A DNA stretch of 9,184 nt from Thermodesulfobacteriota bacterium. GTDB lineage: Bacteria > Desulfobacterota > QYQD01. The stretch is from assembly GCA_030017815.1 (NCBI GenBank), contig JASEGX010000096.1, positions 1-9,184 of the forward strand, written 5' to 3'. Both the position numbers and the translations under genes were made by a program. The notes under the pieces were generated by a model that did no database searches, was not told where the DNA came from, and saw only the letters and a list, made by a program, of their open reading frames with translations. Each line of letters opens with the position of its first letter. Positions within the stretch are counted from its first letter, which is position 1. This document shows positions 1-6,254 of the stretch, piece by piece.

Positions 1-2
1 TG

Positions 3-716
3 GTGATTCTGGCCACTGTGGCGATTAGCTTGCTGGAGTACTATGCCCTGGCCAGGAGAACCGATCTCTCCCTCCCGGTTTATTTCGGCATCCTGTTGGG
101 CAGCCTCATCGTCCTTTCCAGCTATAGCTTTTCCTTCCCCTGCACCCTGGCAGTGCTTTTTTTAGTCACGGCCTTGAGTCTTGCATACTATTTGTTCAAT
201 TATGAGCCTCATCCCAGGGTCATTTATTCAATGGGTGTCTTCATTGCCGGTCTGGTGTATGTGGCCTTTTTTCTATCCCACCTGGTTCTTATAAGACATC
301 TGGCCATGGGACGTATCTGGATTTTATTTCTTTTGGCCGTAGTCTTTGCGGGTGATGCTGGAGCTTACTGCGTAGGTGTTCTCTTGGGACGTCATAAGCT
401 TTATCCGCGTGTAAGTCCGGGAAAGACCATAGAAGGGGCTATCGGGGGGCTGGCGGCCAGTATCGGAGCGGCCTATCTCATGAGTATCTATTTTTTCCCC
501 TGGATCACTGTGAGACAGGTTATTTTTCTGGCCCTTTCCCTGGGAATTACCGCTCAAATTGGAGACCTTGTGGAGTCCATGTTTAAACGTTCTGCCCAGG
601 TGAAAGATTCGGGTAAGCTCTTTCCAGGGCATGGGGGAATGCTGGATCGCATAGATGGGGTTATTCTGGCCGCGCCCGTTCTGTTTTATGAGCTGGTGTT
701 TTTCATCCGGCCCTAA
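3..716 (+). CDS. cdsA: Phosphatidate cytidylyltransferase (CDP-diacylglycerol synthase), 5'-truncated by window edge
   Basis: Integral membrane enzyme that makes CDP-diacylglycerol and pyrophosphate from phosphatidic acid and CTP, the branch point for bacterial phospholipids. The visible 237 codons are a string of hydrophobic segments ending in the CDP-diglyceride synthetase signature at residues 192-218 (S-M-F-K-R, K-D-S-G, then P-G-H-G-G-M-L-D-R-I-D). Upstream conserved parts are A-G-D-A-G-A-Y near 116-122 and S-P-G-K-T-I-E-G near 138-145, both typical of the family. The reading frame is already open at the window's first bases, so the GTG at position 3 is not claimed as the start; the N-terminus lies outside. 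The stop is TAA at 714-716, 22 bp before dxr, an order (cdsA-dxr-rseP) common in Gram-negative bacteria. Identification rests on the signature and is secure. Confidence 0.96.
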   Translation: MILATVAISLLEYYALARRTDLSLPVYFGILLGSLIVLSSYSFSFPCTLAVLFLVTALSLAYYLFNYEPHPRVIYSMGVFIAGLVYVAFFLSHLVLIRHLAMGRIWILFLLAVVFAGDAGAYCVGVLLGRHKLYPRVSPGKTIEGAIGGLAASIGAAYLMSIYFFPWITVRQVIFLALSLGITAQIGDLVESMFKRSAQVKDSGKLFPGHGGMLDRIDGVILAAPVLFYELVFFIRP

Positions 717-738
717 CTTGCAGTAAAGGTATGCCACA

Positions 739-1953
739 TTGAAAAGATTATCTATCCTGGGTTCTACCGGTTCTATTGGGCGCAACGTGTTGGAAGTGGC
801 GGCGCGTTTTCCGGAACGTTTCCAGGTAGCCGGACTTTCTGCCGGCAAGAACATCGGATTGTTGATAGAACAGATTGAACGGTTTAAGCCGCATCTGGTC
901 TCTGTCCAGGATGAGAGACTGGCTGTGGAGTTAAAGGCCCGGATACCAGCGGGGCTGGGCGTGGAGGTCGCTTCCGGTATAAACGGGTGTAGAGAGGTGG
1001 CTACGCTGCCGGAAGTTGATATGGTTGTCTCGGCTATGGTGGGTGCAGCCGGTCTCGTGCCCACTTACGAGGCCATCTGTGCGGGGAAGAATATTGCCCT
1101 GGCCAATAAAGAAGTCCTGGTTACCGCCGGTTCGCTGATTATGAAAGCAGCCAGGGATAAGGGCGTCTCCATTAACCCTGTTGATAGTGAGCATGGCGCC
1201 ATTTTCCAGTCCCTGTTAGGACACCGTAAAGAAGATGTCCGGAGGATCATACTTACAGCCTCAGGCGGACCTTTTTTACATTATTCTTATGAGATGTTGC
1301 ATAACATAGCTCCGGCCGAGGCCTTAAGACATCCCAACTGGCAAATGGGCAGGAAGATAACTATTGACTCTGCCTCCTTAATGAACAAGGGACTGGAGGT
1401 CATAGAGGCCAAGTGGCTTTTTGATCTCTCCGTCGAACAGATAACCGTGCAAATACACCCACAGAGTATAGTGCATTCTATGGTGGAGTATATAGATGGT
1501 TCTATAATTGCCCAACTGGGCATACCGGACATGCGTATTCCGATTGCCTATGCCCTTTCCGCCCCGGAGCGGATCGATATGGGACTTCCCCGGCTGGATC
1601 TCCCGTCAGTAAATAACCTGACTTTTTTAGAACCGGATATGGACAAATTCCCATGCCTGCGGCTGGCGTATGCCGCTTGTAAGCAGGGAGGGACCCTGCC
1701 CGTTGTCCTTAATGCGGCCAATGAGGTAGCGGTAGATGCCTTTCTCGAAGGTAGCATAAGATTCACAGATATTGCCAGGATTGTGGAAGGTACGATGTAT
1801 AGTTCGGAAGCTTCAGTAGTTAATTCGCTGGAAGACGTTATGGTGGCAGATCATTTGGCCAGAATCCAGGCCGAAGAAGAGCTTAAAACTTATTCACCGC
1901 AGAGACGGAAAATTCGAAATCCGAAGCACGAAACTCGAAACAAACTCAAATGA
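739..1953 (+). CDS. dxr: 1-deoxy-D-xylulose 5-phosphate reductoisomerase, TTG start, repeat-derived C-terminal tail
   Basis: Cytosolic second enzyme of the MEP isoprenoid pathway: it rearranges and reduces DXP to 2-C-methyl-D-erythritol 4-phosphate with NADPH and a divalent metal. The protein is 404 aa, close to the usual ~400. The NADPH motif G-S-T-G-S-I-G is at residues 8-14. Metal ligands are D149 and E151 (P-V-D-S-E-H-G-A) and E220 in M-N-K-G-L-E. The flexible-loop W201 lies in H-P-N-W-Q-M-G and the substrate Ser is S211. The start is TTG at 739, preceded by AAAGGT (725-730) at 8-nt spacing; no in-frame ATG lies near, since the ATG at 731 is in another frame and stops after three codons. 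The last ~18 residues (about 387-404, rich in R, K and N) are not family-like; they are read from an inverted-repeat element whose left arm overlaps the gene end. The stop TGA at 1951-1953 lies inside that element. Confidence 0.97.
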   Translation: MKRLSILGSTGSIGRNVLEVAARFPERFQVAGLSAGKNIGLLIEQIERFKPHLVSVQDERLAVELKARIPAGLGVEVASGINGCREVATLPEVDMVVSAMVGAAGLVPTYEAICAGKNIALANKEVLVTAGSLIMKAARDKGVSINPVDSEHGAIFQSLLGHRKEDVRRIILTASGGPFLHYSYEMLHNIAPAEALRHPNWQMGRKITIDSASLMNKGLEVIEAKWLFDLSVEQITVQIHPQSIVHSMVEYIDGSIIAQLGIPDMRIPIAYALSAPERIDMGLPRLDLPSVNNLTFLEPDMDKFPCLRLAYAACKQGGTLPVVLNAANEVAVDAFLEGSIRFTDIARIVEGTMYSSEASVVNSLEDVMVADHLARIQAEEELKTYSPQRRKIRNPKHETRNKLK

Positions 1954-2049
1954 CCAAATAAGAGCATTGACCAAAACGAAAAATCGAAGGAGTTGCTGAT
2001 GGACGTTTCGAACATTCGATATTCGGATTTGGTTGCGGCTATGCCGCAC
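1911..2049. repeat. Imperfect inverted-repeat element A (dxr 3' end to rseP gap)
   Basis: The left arm at 1917-1941 (aaatccgaagcacgaaac... ending tcgaaac) is nearly the reverse complement of the right arm at 2005-2030, whose complement reads aaatccgaatatcgaatg then ttcgaaac. The arms flank about 63 bp that contain a direct repeat tgaccaaa (1951-1958 and 1968-1975). A perfect small hairpin follows the right arm: tgcggc (2034-2039), loop tat, gccgca (2043-2048). The element occupies most of the 155-bp dxr-rseP gap and reaches about 40 bp into dxr. Short C-G-A-A-A-rich palindromes of this kind are, to my memory, dispersed in many copies in desulfobacterotal and other environmental genomes; that is recollection and copy number cannot be judged here. 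No transposase accompanies it. Confidence 0.75.
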
Positions 2050-2108
2050 TGTGTGTTCTGTGGTTAATCTTTTGACAATACGATACCGTGTGTAGGGAAA
2101 GAGGATAG

Positions 2109-3176
2109 ATGGCGACTGTTTTTACTGTGATAATAGTCTTGGGCGTATTGATCCTGGTGCATGAACTGGGACATTTCTTACTGGCCAAAGTCTTTAAGGT
2201 CAAGGTCGAAAAATTTTCTTTAGGTTTTGGCCCCAGGATATGGAGCAAGGTAGTTGGTGAAACGGAATATCGTATATCAGCCGTACCCCTCGGTGGTTAT
2301 GTCAAACTTTTTGGTGAAAACCCGGGGGAAACCATTGAAGCTGATGAAAAGGTCAGGTCTTTTATTCATAAAAAATTGTGGCAACGGGGTCTTATTGTAG
2401 CGGCAGGGCCTTTTTCCAATCTTATTTTTGCTCTTTTCATATTTTTTATCACTTTCATGGTCTTTGGGCAACCTACACTACCGACGACTATAGGTGACGT
2501 GCAGGACGGGCTGCCGGCGCAAGTGGCCGGCCTTAAGCCCGGCGATCGGATCACTCACATCAATGGCCGCCCCTTAAAAGAGTGGGATGAACTTGCCGGG
2601 ATGGTACGCAAGGGCGGCAAGCAGCCGCTGGATATTTACGCGGTACGCGACGGCAAGACCGTCAGGGTACAGATAACGCCGGTTATAACTACACACCGTA
2701 ATATATTTGGTGAGGAAGTTACGGTTCCGGTGATCGGGATATCGGCTTCTGATGACATTATTATGGACAGGATGAATCCCGTTGAAGCTTTTGCAGCCGG
2801 AATCGACCGGACCGGGAAAATTGTCTATATAACATATCTAAGTATTATAAAGCTGGTACAACGGATTGTGCCGATATCTACCCTGGGGGGACCTATTCTT
2901 ATCGCTCAATTAGCTGGTGAGCAGGCACAGGCAGGGGTGGTCCCTCTTCTCTTCTTTGTGGCCTTATTGAGCATCAATCTGGGTGTTCTAAACTTATTGC
3001 CTATACCTGTCCTGGATGGTGGACATCTTCTTTTTCTGGGTATTGAGCTGATCCTGGGGCGTCCGGTTAGCCTCAAAAAAAGAGAGATTGCCCAGCAAGT
3101 CGGGCTGGTTATTCTTATTTCCCTTATGGCCGTGGTTTTTTACAATGATATCCTTCGCCTCCTGGTAAAAGGGTGA
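2109..3176 (+). CDS. rseP: RIP metalloprotease RseP (site-2 protease family), single PDZ domain
   Basis: Inner-membrane zinc protease that cuts transmembrane segments; in E. coli it cleaves anti-sigma factor RseA to release sigma-E, and it also clears signal-peptide remnants. The 355-aa protein has the zinc motif H-E-L-G-H at residues 18-22 within the first membrane segment, the A-A-G-P-F-S-N segment at 98-104 leading into a second membrane helix, one PDZ domain around 128-190 (with G-L-K-P-G-D at 141-146), and the second active-site motif L-L-P-I-P-V-L-D-G-G at 296-305, whose D303 should be the third zinc ligand. A last hydrophobic helix lies near 332-346. E. coli RseP has two PDZ domains; only one is evident here, as in many non-enteric homologues. 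The start ATG is preceded by a purine-rich GGGAAAGAGG ending at 2104. The target anti-sigma factor is not in the window. Confidence 0.96.
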   Translation: MATVFTVIIVLGVLILVHELGHFLLAKVFKVKVEKFSLGFGPRIWSKVVGETEYRISAVPLGGYVKLFGENPGETIEADEKVRSFIHKKLWQRGLIVAAGPFSNLIFALFIFFITFMVFGQPTLPTTIGDVQDGLPAQVAGLKPGDRITHINGRPLKEWDELAGMVRKGGKQPLDIYAVRDGKTVRVQITPVITTHRNIFGEEVTVPVIGISASDDIIMDRMNPVEAFAAGIDRTGKIVYITYLSIIKLVQRIVPISTLGGPILIAQLAGEQAQAGVVPLLFFVALLSINLGVLNLLPIPVLDGGHLLFLGIELILGRPVSLKKREIAQQVGLVILISLMAVVFYNDILRLLVKG

Positions 3177-3192
3177 ATAGAGTAGGTAATAT

Positions 3193-3897
3193 TTGAAGAT
3201 TCTGGCTGTCGATACGGCTGCTCATACCGGTAGCGTAGCCCTCACGGATAACGAAGTAGTACTGGCTGAATACAGCCTCTTCAGCAAAGAGACGCATAGC
3301 CGGCGTTTATTGCAGGCGGTAGATTATCTTTTGGCCCAAACCGGATTAGCCTTGAACGATATTGATGGTCTGGCCGTGACTATAGGGCCGGGCAGTTTTA
3401 CAGGTATTCGAATCGGTCTGGCTACTTTCAAGGGATTGGCCCTGGCCACTGGTAAACCGGTCGTGGACATATCAACCTTGGATGCGCTGGCCGCAAACTT
3501 TCCCGTGGCCGACCGCCCGGTGTTTCCAGTTATTGATGCCCGAAAGGGAGAGGTTTTTACGGCTGCCTATTATCCAAATGAGGAAGGCCGGCTGATAAAG
3601 ACCTCGCCTGAATTAGCTCTTTCGCCGCAGGCCCTTGTCGCGCGGATAGAAGGGCGGGTGATACTGGTTGGAGATGGCGCCTGGTCTTACGGCGAATTCT
3701 TTGAAAAGGAGCTTGGTGACAAGGCATTCTTTGCTCCCGGCCCCTTTTCGTTTATCCGGGCTTCTAATGTGGCTTTTCTGGCGTCGGAGAAGTTTAAAGC
3801 CGGAGAGCTGGCCGATATTATCACCATGGTTCCTGCATATATTCGGCCTTCCGAGGCCGAGCTAAAATGGGCCGGAAAAGACAGGTGTAGATTCTGA
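3193..3897 (+). CDS. tsaB: tRNA threonylcarbamoyladenosine biosynthesis protein TsaB, TTG start
   Basis: Cytosolic non-catalytic ASKHA-fold protein that partners TsaD and TsaE in adding the threonylcarbamoyl group to A37 of ANN-decoding tRNAs (t6A). At 234 aa it has the usual TsaB length. The N-terminus M-K-I-L-A-V-D-T-A is the first phosphate-binding strand of the fold. The family hallmark G-P-G-S-F-T-G-I-R-I-G-L-A is at residues 65-77, and V-I-D-A-R-K-G-E-V around residues 115-123 is also typical. The chosen start is TTG at 3193, because the conserved N-terminus begins there and no ATG or GTG is available in frame; the upstream GAGTAGGT is a modest ribosome site. It follows rseP by 16 bp, so it is probably co-transcribed. 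No hairpin-plus-T-run terminator is visible after its stop. TsaD and TsaE are not in the window. Confidence 0.93.
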   Translation: MKILAVDTAAHTGSVALTDNEVVLAEYSLFSKETHSRRLLQAVDYLLAQTGLALNDIDGLAVTIGPGSFTGIRIGLATFKGLALATGKPVVDISTLDALAANFPVADRPVFPVIDARKGEVFTAAYYPNEEGRLIKTSPELALSPQALVARIEGRVILVGDGAWSYGEFFEKELGDKAFFAPGPFSFIRASNVAFLASEKFKAGELADIITMVPAYIRPSEAELKWAGKDRCRF

Positions 3898-3944
3898 TCG
3901 GCTTTCAAGTCATAAACAAATGTATTAAAACCCGTGATAATTAG

Positions 3945-3974
3945 TTGACAAATCAGATGGTTATTTCTTATAGT
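3945..3974 (+). promoter_or_regulatory. Predicted sigma70-type promoter for the ilv-psd-pssA operon
   Basis: A perfect -35 hexamer TTGACA (3945-3950) is followed after 18 bp by TATAGT (3969-3974), which matches 5 of 6 bases of the -10 consensus. Transcription would start near 3981, 48 bp beyond the tsaB stop, and read into the DUF465-ilvBNC-psd-pssA run. The predicted untranslated leader is about 230 nt and contains repeat element B. I saw no leader peptide rich in Leu, Val or Ile and no clear attenuator. This is the best promoter-like sequence I noticed in the non-coding gaps. It is a sequence prediction only. Confidence 0.6.
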
Positions 3975-3984
3975 GGACAAGGCT

Positions 3985-4176
3985 TGATGAGCTCGTAAAA
4001 AGTCAAAAATACCGCAGAGCTTGCCGAGAGCGCTGAGATAACATATTAAAGGAATTTGTAACTATTCAGTCACTAAGACAAAGATTATTCTTTTGTGTCT
4101 TGGTGCCTTGGTGGCAAAAGTTTTTCTCTGCGGGCTCTGCGTACTCAGCGGCGAAAAGGCTTTTTTACGAGTTGAT
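3985..4176. repeat. Large imperfect palindromic element B in the ilv operon leader
   Basis: The ends are inverted repeats: ctcgtaaaaag at 3992-4002, and cttttttacgag at 4160-4171, whose complement is ctcgtaaaaaag (one extra A). In the centre, cactaagacaaag (4071-4083) pairs with cttttgtgtcttggtg (4090-4105), complement caccaagacacaaaag. Between these lie G/C-rich stretches with recurring gcagag/ctctgc and gctgag/ctcagc words (4011-4037 and 4125-4152) that can pair imperfectly. The element fills most of the 311-bp gap between tsaB and the next gene and carries no ORF worth calling. Words such as 'cttggtgccttggtgg' and 'ctctgcg...ctcagcggcg' resemble dispersed intergenic repeats I recall from many environmental bacterial genomes; that is recollection, not a search. 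Confidence 0.7.
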
Positions 4177-4208
4177 AAAGTTTAGTTCGCGAGGAAAGGT
4201 AATAAGGT

Positions 4209-4427
4209 ATGGAAGAAAAAGACAAGACATTGATGGCCCTTTGGATAGACAAAGATGAAGAGCTTAAGAGGGCGGCAAAAGAACATCAATCGCTGGAGAG
4301 AAAACTGGAGGAGTTTAACCAGAGGCCCTATTTAACCACAGAAGAAACCATGGAGAAGAAGCGTATTCAGAAGTTGAAACTAGCCGAGAAGGATAAAATA
4401 ATGGCCATATTGGCCAAGTATCGGTAG
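4209..4427 (+). CDS. Small DUF465 (YdcH-like) coiled-coil protein
   Basis: This is a 72-aa highly charged protein, predicted to be nearly all helix. It has a heptad-like leucine pattern around residues 17-36 (E-E-L-K-R-A, H-Q-S-L-E-R-K-L-E-E-F), a short break at R-P-Y-L-T-T-E-E (39-46), and a second helix with K-K-R-I-Q-K-L-K-L-A-E-K-D-K-I. This two-helix layout and the closing 'K-L-x-x-K-D-K-I' fit the DUF465 family (E. coli YdcH), usually 60-75 aa and of unknown function. The assignment is by pattern memory, so the family is probable rather than certain. The start ATG follows GAGGAAAGG (4191-4199). It is the first gene after the predicted promoter, and its stop lies 9 bp before the ilvB ATG, so it should be translated from the ilv message. 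No signal peptide or membrane segment is present. Confidence 0.78.
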   Translation: MEEKDKTLMALWIDKDEELKRAAKEHQSLERKLEEFNQRPYLTTEETMEKKRIQKLKLAEKDKIMAILAKYR

Positions 4428-4431
4428 GTGA
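4426..4431 (+). promoter_or_regulatory. Ribosome binding site that sets the ilvB start
   Basis: AGGTGA complements the 16S tail and lies 5 nt before the ATG at 4437. The alternative in-frame GTG at 4428 is inside this site and has no site of its own, so the ATG is preferred. The site overlaps the TAG stop of the upstream small gene (4425-4427), which suggests translational coupling. Confidence 0.7.
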
Positions 4432-4436
4432 TTACT

Positions 4437-6125
4437 ATGAAACTGACAGGCGCACAGATTTTGATCGAATGTTTGAAAAAGGAAGGCGTGGATCTGATCT
4501 TTGGATTTCCGGGTGGGGCGGTAATAGACATCTATGACGAACTCATGAAGTCTTCCATCCGCCACGTACTGGTAAGGCATGAGCAGGCTGCGGTGCATGC
4601 TGCTGATGCCTATGCCCGTGTAACCGGCAAGGTGGGTGTAGTTCTCGTCACCTCCGGGCCGGGAGCTACAAACACGGTTACCGGCATTGCGTCAGCTTAT
4701 GGGGACTCCATCCCCGTGGTGGTTATGACCGGTCAGGTGCCTACCAAGCTCATTGGTAATGACGCCTTTCAAGAGGTGGATATCGTCGGCATTACCCGGC
4801 CATGTACTAAACACAATTATCTGGTGAAGAGTGTTAAGGATGTGGCCCAGACCGTGAAAGAGGCTTTTCACCTGGCCAGATCAGGACGGCCCGGCCCGGT
4901 GTTAATGGACTTACCAAAGGACGTAATGGTTGATAGGACTGAATTTAAGTATCCGGAAGTAATCAAGATGCGTACCTATAACCCAACGTATGGGGCACAT
5001 GTGGGCCAGATAGAAAAAGCCGGCAAGTTAATCGTTCAATCCAGTCGCCCCGTCCTTTACGCCGGCGGCGGGATCATATCCTCTAATGCAGCCGAGGAGT
5101 TGACAGAGTTGGCTACTCTCGCACAGATACCAACTACTGCTACTTTGATGGGTTTGGGCGGGTTTCCGGGCACGCATCCGCTGTGGATGGGAATGCTGGG
5201 AATGCATGGAACCTATTGTTCGAATATGGCTGTGGCGAATTGTGACCTCCTTATCGCGGTAGGGGCCCGCTTTGACGACCGGGTTACCGGTAAGCTGGAT
5301 GCCTTTGCTTCCCACGCGAAGATTATTCACATTGATATTGATCCCACCTCCATTAGCAAAAATGTCAGGGTGGATGTGCCGATAGTGGCTGACTGCAAAA
5401 ACGCCCTTGGAAAACTCGTCACTTTTCTCAAAGGGGAAAAGGGGATAAACTGGAAAGAAAAACATGAAGAGTGGCTGGCCCAGGTGCGCGACTGGGATAA
5501 AAAACACCCCCTTTCCTATAAAGAAGAAAAGGGGGTAATAAAGCCGCAGTATGTAGTAGAAAAACTTTATGAACTCACGAAGGGTAAGGCGATTATTACA
5601 ACAGAAGTCGGTCAAAACCAGATGTGGGCCGCGCAATTTTATAAGTTTGCCGAGCCGCGTTCACTTATGACCTCGGGCGGCCTGGGAGTTATGGGATATG
5701 GATTCCCGGCCGCCATTGGGGCTCAATTAGCTGCGCCGGATCGGATAGTGATAGACATAGCCGGAGACGGTAGTATTCAGATGAACATCCAGGAGATGGC
5801 CACGGCTATGGAACAGCGGTTGCCGGTAAAAATTGCTATCCTAAATAATCAATATCTGGGTATGGTGCGCCAATGGCAAGAACTATTTTATGGAAAACGG
5901 TATGCAGCTACCTCACTGGCTACCGCACCTGATTTCGTTAAATTGGCTGAGGCCTATGGCGCGGTGGGGCTCCGGGCCACCAAACCCGAAGAGGTAGTAC
6001 CGGTTATTAAAAAGGCCCTGAAGACCCCGAATCTTGTGATTATGGAGTTTGTCATTGCGCATGAAGAAAAGGTTTATCCCATGGTGCCGGCTGGTAAGGC
6101 AACTACCGAAATGCTCTTGGTTTAA
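4437..6125 (+). CDS. ilvB: Acetolactate (acetohydroxyacid) synthase, large catalytic subunit
   Basis: Thiamine-diphosphate enzyme joining two pyruvates to 2-acetolactate, or pyruvate and 2-ketobutyrate to acetohydroxybutyrate: the first common step of valine/leucine and isoleucine synthesis. The 562-aa protein has the three TPP-enzyme domains: the N-terminal Pyr domain (about 1-165) with catalytic E49 in R-H-E-Q-A and the F-G-F-P-G-G loop; a middle FAD-binding-type domain (about 190-325); and the C-terminal PP domain with the Mg/TPP motif beginning G-D-G at 443-445 and running to the L-N-N-Q-Y-L-G-M-V-R-Q-W stretch. G-Q-V-P-T-K and the Trp of R-Q-W-Q-E-L-F-Y, both near the known sulfonylurea-binding surface, have the common residues. 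The start is placed at ATG 4437 because of the AGGTGA site. The regulatory subunit gene ilvN follows after 129 bp, unusually far for this pair, because a repeat element sits between them. Confidence 0.96.
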   Translation: MKLTGAQILIECLKKEGVDLIFGFPGGAVIDIYDELMKSSIRHVLVRHEQAAVHAADAYARVTGKVGVVLVTSGPGATNTVTGIASAYGDSIPVVVMTGQVPTKLIGNDAFQEVDIVGITRPCTKHNYLVKSVKDVAQTVKEAFHLARSGRPGPVLMDLPKDVMVDRTEFKYPEVIKMRTYNPTYGAHVGQIEKAGKLIVQSSRPVLYAGGGIISSNAAEELTELATLAQIPTTATLMGLGGFPGTHPLWMGMLGMHGTYCSNMAVANCDLLIAVGARFDDRVTGKLDAFASHAKIIHIDIDPTSISKNVRVDVPIVADCKNALGKLVTFLKGEKGINWKEKHEEWLAQVRDWDKKHPLSYKEEKGVIKPQYVVEKLYELTKGKAIITTEVGQNQMWAAQFYKFAEPRSLMTSGGLGVMGYGFPAAIGAQLAAPDRIVIDIAGDGSIQMNIQEMATAMEQRLPVKIAILNNQYLGMVRQWQELFYGKRYAATSLATAPDFVKLAEAYGAVGLRATKPEEVVPVIKKALKTPNLVIMEFVIAHEEKVYPMVPAGKATTEMLLV

Positions 6126-6147
6126 TAGTACAGGAATTCCCAATTTT

Positions 6148-6227
6148 GGACGCAGATGAACGCAGATGATCAAGATGTTAAATATAGAAAATATTTTCTG
6201 CGGGTATCCGTCCGCCTCAGGCGGACG
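6148..6227. repeat. Inverted-repeat element C with perfect hairpin between ilvB and ilvN
   Basis: The left arm at 6148-6170 holds a tandem cgcagatga (6151-6159 and 6161-6169, period 10). The right arm at 6194-6213 (ttttctgcgggtatccgtcc) has the complement ggacggatacccgcagaaaa, pairing imperfectly with the left arm. Between them is a short A/T dyad (aaatat 6180-6185, atattt 6191-6196). The right edge overlaps a perfect 8-bp stem with a 3-nt loop: cgtccgcc (6209-6216), tca, ggcggacg (6220-6227). No T-run follows the stem, so it is not a typical intrinsic terminator. The hairpin ends 15 nt before the ilvN ribosome site. It has no coding capacity that I can support. Confidence 0.72.
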
Positions 6228-6242
6228 TCCTAGTTAAAAAAC

Positions 6243-6247
6243 GGGAG
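6243..6247 (+). promoter_or_regulatory. Ribosome binding site that sets the ilvN start
   Basis: GGGAG lies 7 nt before ATG 6255. The longer in-frame option, TTG at 6249, would leave 1 nt of spacing and add two residues absent from the family's usual N-terminus, so the ATG is chosen. Confidence 0.65.
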
Positions 6248-6254
6248 ATTGCTC

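Noticed and set aside
731..742. Three-codon ORF (atg cca cat tga) overlapping the dxr TTG start
   Set aside because: The purine-rich site directly abuts this ATG, too close to use it, and is correctly spaced for the TTG; probably coincidence.
324..1064. Long minus-strand open frame (246 codons) across cdsA and dxr
   Set aside because: It is antisense to two securely identified genes, spans their junction and shows no recognisable domain; it is a shadow frame.
2072..2100. TTGACA upstream of rseP as a promoter
   Set aside because: The -35 match is perfect, but no acceptable -10 hexamer occurs 16-18 bp downstream (the position reads into GGGAAA).
4102..4125. tgcc-ttggt-ggca stem followed by T-run as an intrinsic terminator in the ilv leader
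   Set aside because: The stem is only 4 bp, is separated from the T-run by AAAAG, and is better explained as part of the long palindrome.
1911..4176. Elements A and B as parts of a CRISPR array or an insertion sequence
   Set aside because: There are no regularly spaced identical repeats, no cas genes, and no transposase-like ORF on either strand.
5028..5636. Minus-strand open frame of 202 codons within ilvB
   Set aside because: Antisense to the conserved IlvB coding sequence, with no domain or ribosome site.
6209..6240. Hairpin between ilvB and ilvN as a rho-independent terminator
   Set aside because: The stem is followed by TCCTAGTTAAAAAA rather than a T-run, and ilvN and ilvC downstream need expression.
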